A stretch of 6,970 bases of DNA, from the NCBI GenBank assembly GCA_030831445.1, contig JAURLB010000196.1, positions 1 to 6,970 on the forward strand. The letters are read 5' to 3'. Under the pieces are notes generated by a model. That model had not been told where the DNA came from. It was given only the letters and a program-made list of their open reading frames with translations, and searched no databases. This document shows, in pieces, positions 6,301 through 6,970 of this stretch; the stretch's first letter is position 1, and every line of letters begins with the position of its first letter. The translations under genes and the position numbers were made by a program. This DNA is from Candidatus Nanopelagicales bacterium (GTDB lineage Bacteria; Actinomycetota; Actinomycetes; S36-B12; UBA5976).

Positions 6301-6970
6301 CGCGCTCTAAGTCTTCTGGAGTGTCGATTGCGATGCCCACTGAGTCGACCTCGATCATTTGTACGGGAACACCCATCTCGACAAAGCGAAGAATCTCGAT
6401 GTCTTCTAATTCTTCGTGCGTAGTTTTGCTTGATTGGGCTGCAAACATTCGTAGCGCCGACGCGCTAAATGCGTACATGCCAATTTGCCGGCGTGCACGA
6501 ACAAACTGCAACGACTTGGTGGTTGGGATGGCAGCCCGGCTGGCGTAGAGCAACATGTCGTCTTGTGAGCAGACAACCTTTGGCACCGTGACGCTGCGGA
6601 AATCCTCTTCGTTGGTGATGTCGCTGTAGGCGTTGATCACTTGGGTGGTTGGCTTTGCGTTAAGTGCAGCATCGATTATTTGCGTGAGGCCCGCGGGGTC
6701 GAGAAATGGTTCGTCGCCTTGCACGTTGATGTACCACTGTGCTGGGCGCAGAGCGGCAACCTCCGCAACGCGGTCGGTGCCGGTGAGGCAATTGTCGCTG
6801 GTGAGAATCACGTTGATGTTGTTAGCTGTGCAGAAGTCGACAATGCGATTGTCTTCTGTGGCAACGACGACGTTGTCGGCGGATACTGCAAGTAGGCACT
6901 GCTCGTAGCAGCGTTGCACCACGGCCTTGCCGCCAAGTTGGGCCAAAGCTTTGCCAGGGAAACGCGACGA
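6275..6970 (-). CDS. kdsB: 3-deoxy-manno-octulosonate cytidylyltransferase-like protein (N-terminus cut by window edge)
   Basis: The frame stays open to the right edge, so only about the first ten residues are missing; 231 residues are visible against about 248 in E. coli KdsB. The TTG at 6946 is not the start, because conserved sequence (SSRFPGKAL) lies before it. That stretch is the nucleotide-binding loop 'S-x-R-x-P-G-K'. TGTDRVAE at visible residues 63-70 and QGDEPF at 84-89 are hallmark motifs. YASRAAIP (142-149), RQIGMYAF (161-168), EILRFVE (192-198) and IDTPEDLE (215-222) also match the family. The enzyme activates KDO or a related ulosonic acid with CTP, giving the CMP-sugar for lipopolysaccharide core or another surface glycan. 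The exact sugar (KDO, 8-amino-KDO or another) cannot be decided here, and no kdsA or kdsD is present in the window. It runs convergent to the epimerase gene. The gene symbol rests on motif recognition. Confidence 0.82.
   Translation of the reverse strand, partial: SSRFPGKALAQLGGKAVVQRCYEQCLLAVSADNVVVATEDNRIVDFCTANNINVILTSDNCLTGTDRVAEVAALRPAQWYINVQGDEPFLDPAGLTQIIDAALNAKPTTQVINAYSDITNEEDFRSVTVPKVVCSQDDMLLYASRAAIPTTKSLQFVRARRQIGMYAFSASALRMFAAQSSKTTHEELEDIEILRFVEMGVPVQMIEVDSVGIAIDTPEDLERAKQFLQTR

Overview
This window looks like the end of a bacterial surface-polysaccharide (O-antigen, capsule or exopolysaccharide type) gene cluster. Five complete genes and one cut-off gene run left to right in a very tight array (1-5225). 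After a 157-base gap come a further sugar-nucleotide epimerase gene on the + strand and, convergent to it, a KdsB-like cytidylyltransferase gene on the - strand that is cut by the right edge. I see no rRNA, tRNA, CRISPR array, insertion sequence or phage gene.

Layout: (1) C-terminal end of an NAD-dependent epimerase/dehydratase (2-256); (2) a family 2 glycosyltransferase of the dolichol-phosphate-mannose-synthase-like kind (256-999); (3) a PaaK/CapK-type adenylate-forming enzyme (best start GTG 986, to 2419); (4) a complete epimerase resembling UDP-glucose/UDP-glucuronate 4-epimerases (2416-3378); (5) a membrane di-iron fatty-acid-desaturase-like protein with all three histidine boxes (3412-4311); (6) a class I SAM-dependent methyltransferase with an N-terminal cysteine cluster (4308-5225); (7) a second complete epimerase (best start GTG 5383, to 6300); (8) the cytidylyltransferase (6970 down to 6275). 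Junctions in the left array are TAATG, a 14-base overlap, ATGA, a 33-base gap and ATGA. This is strong evidence for one transcript with translational coupling.

How they may work together (inference): the epimerases make a nucleotide sugar and the glycosyltransferase transfers a sugar to a lipid carrier or a growing glycan. The CapK-like enzyme, the desaturase-like enzyme and the methyltransferase are unusual company. Together they suggest that an acyl or other carboxylate group, or the lipid part, is activated, oxidised and methylated. The substrate cannot be read from the sequence.

Base composition changes sharply between the two halves. Hand-counted lines give 19/60 G+C at 1141-1200 and 4561-4620, against 37/60 at 5761-5820 and 40/60 at 6721-6780. 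The left operon therefore looks like an exchangeable, AT-richer cassette beside more native DNA.

The organism cannot be fixed. A KdsB-like gene suggests a lipopolysaccharide maker. The start of gene 7, which has no Shine-Dalgarno and a TANNNT box 7 bases upstream of GTG, would fit a lineage that uses leaderless mRNAs, such as Actinobacteria or Deinococcus. I take it only as a bacterium of mid G+C content.
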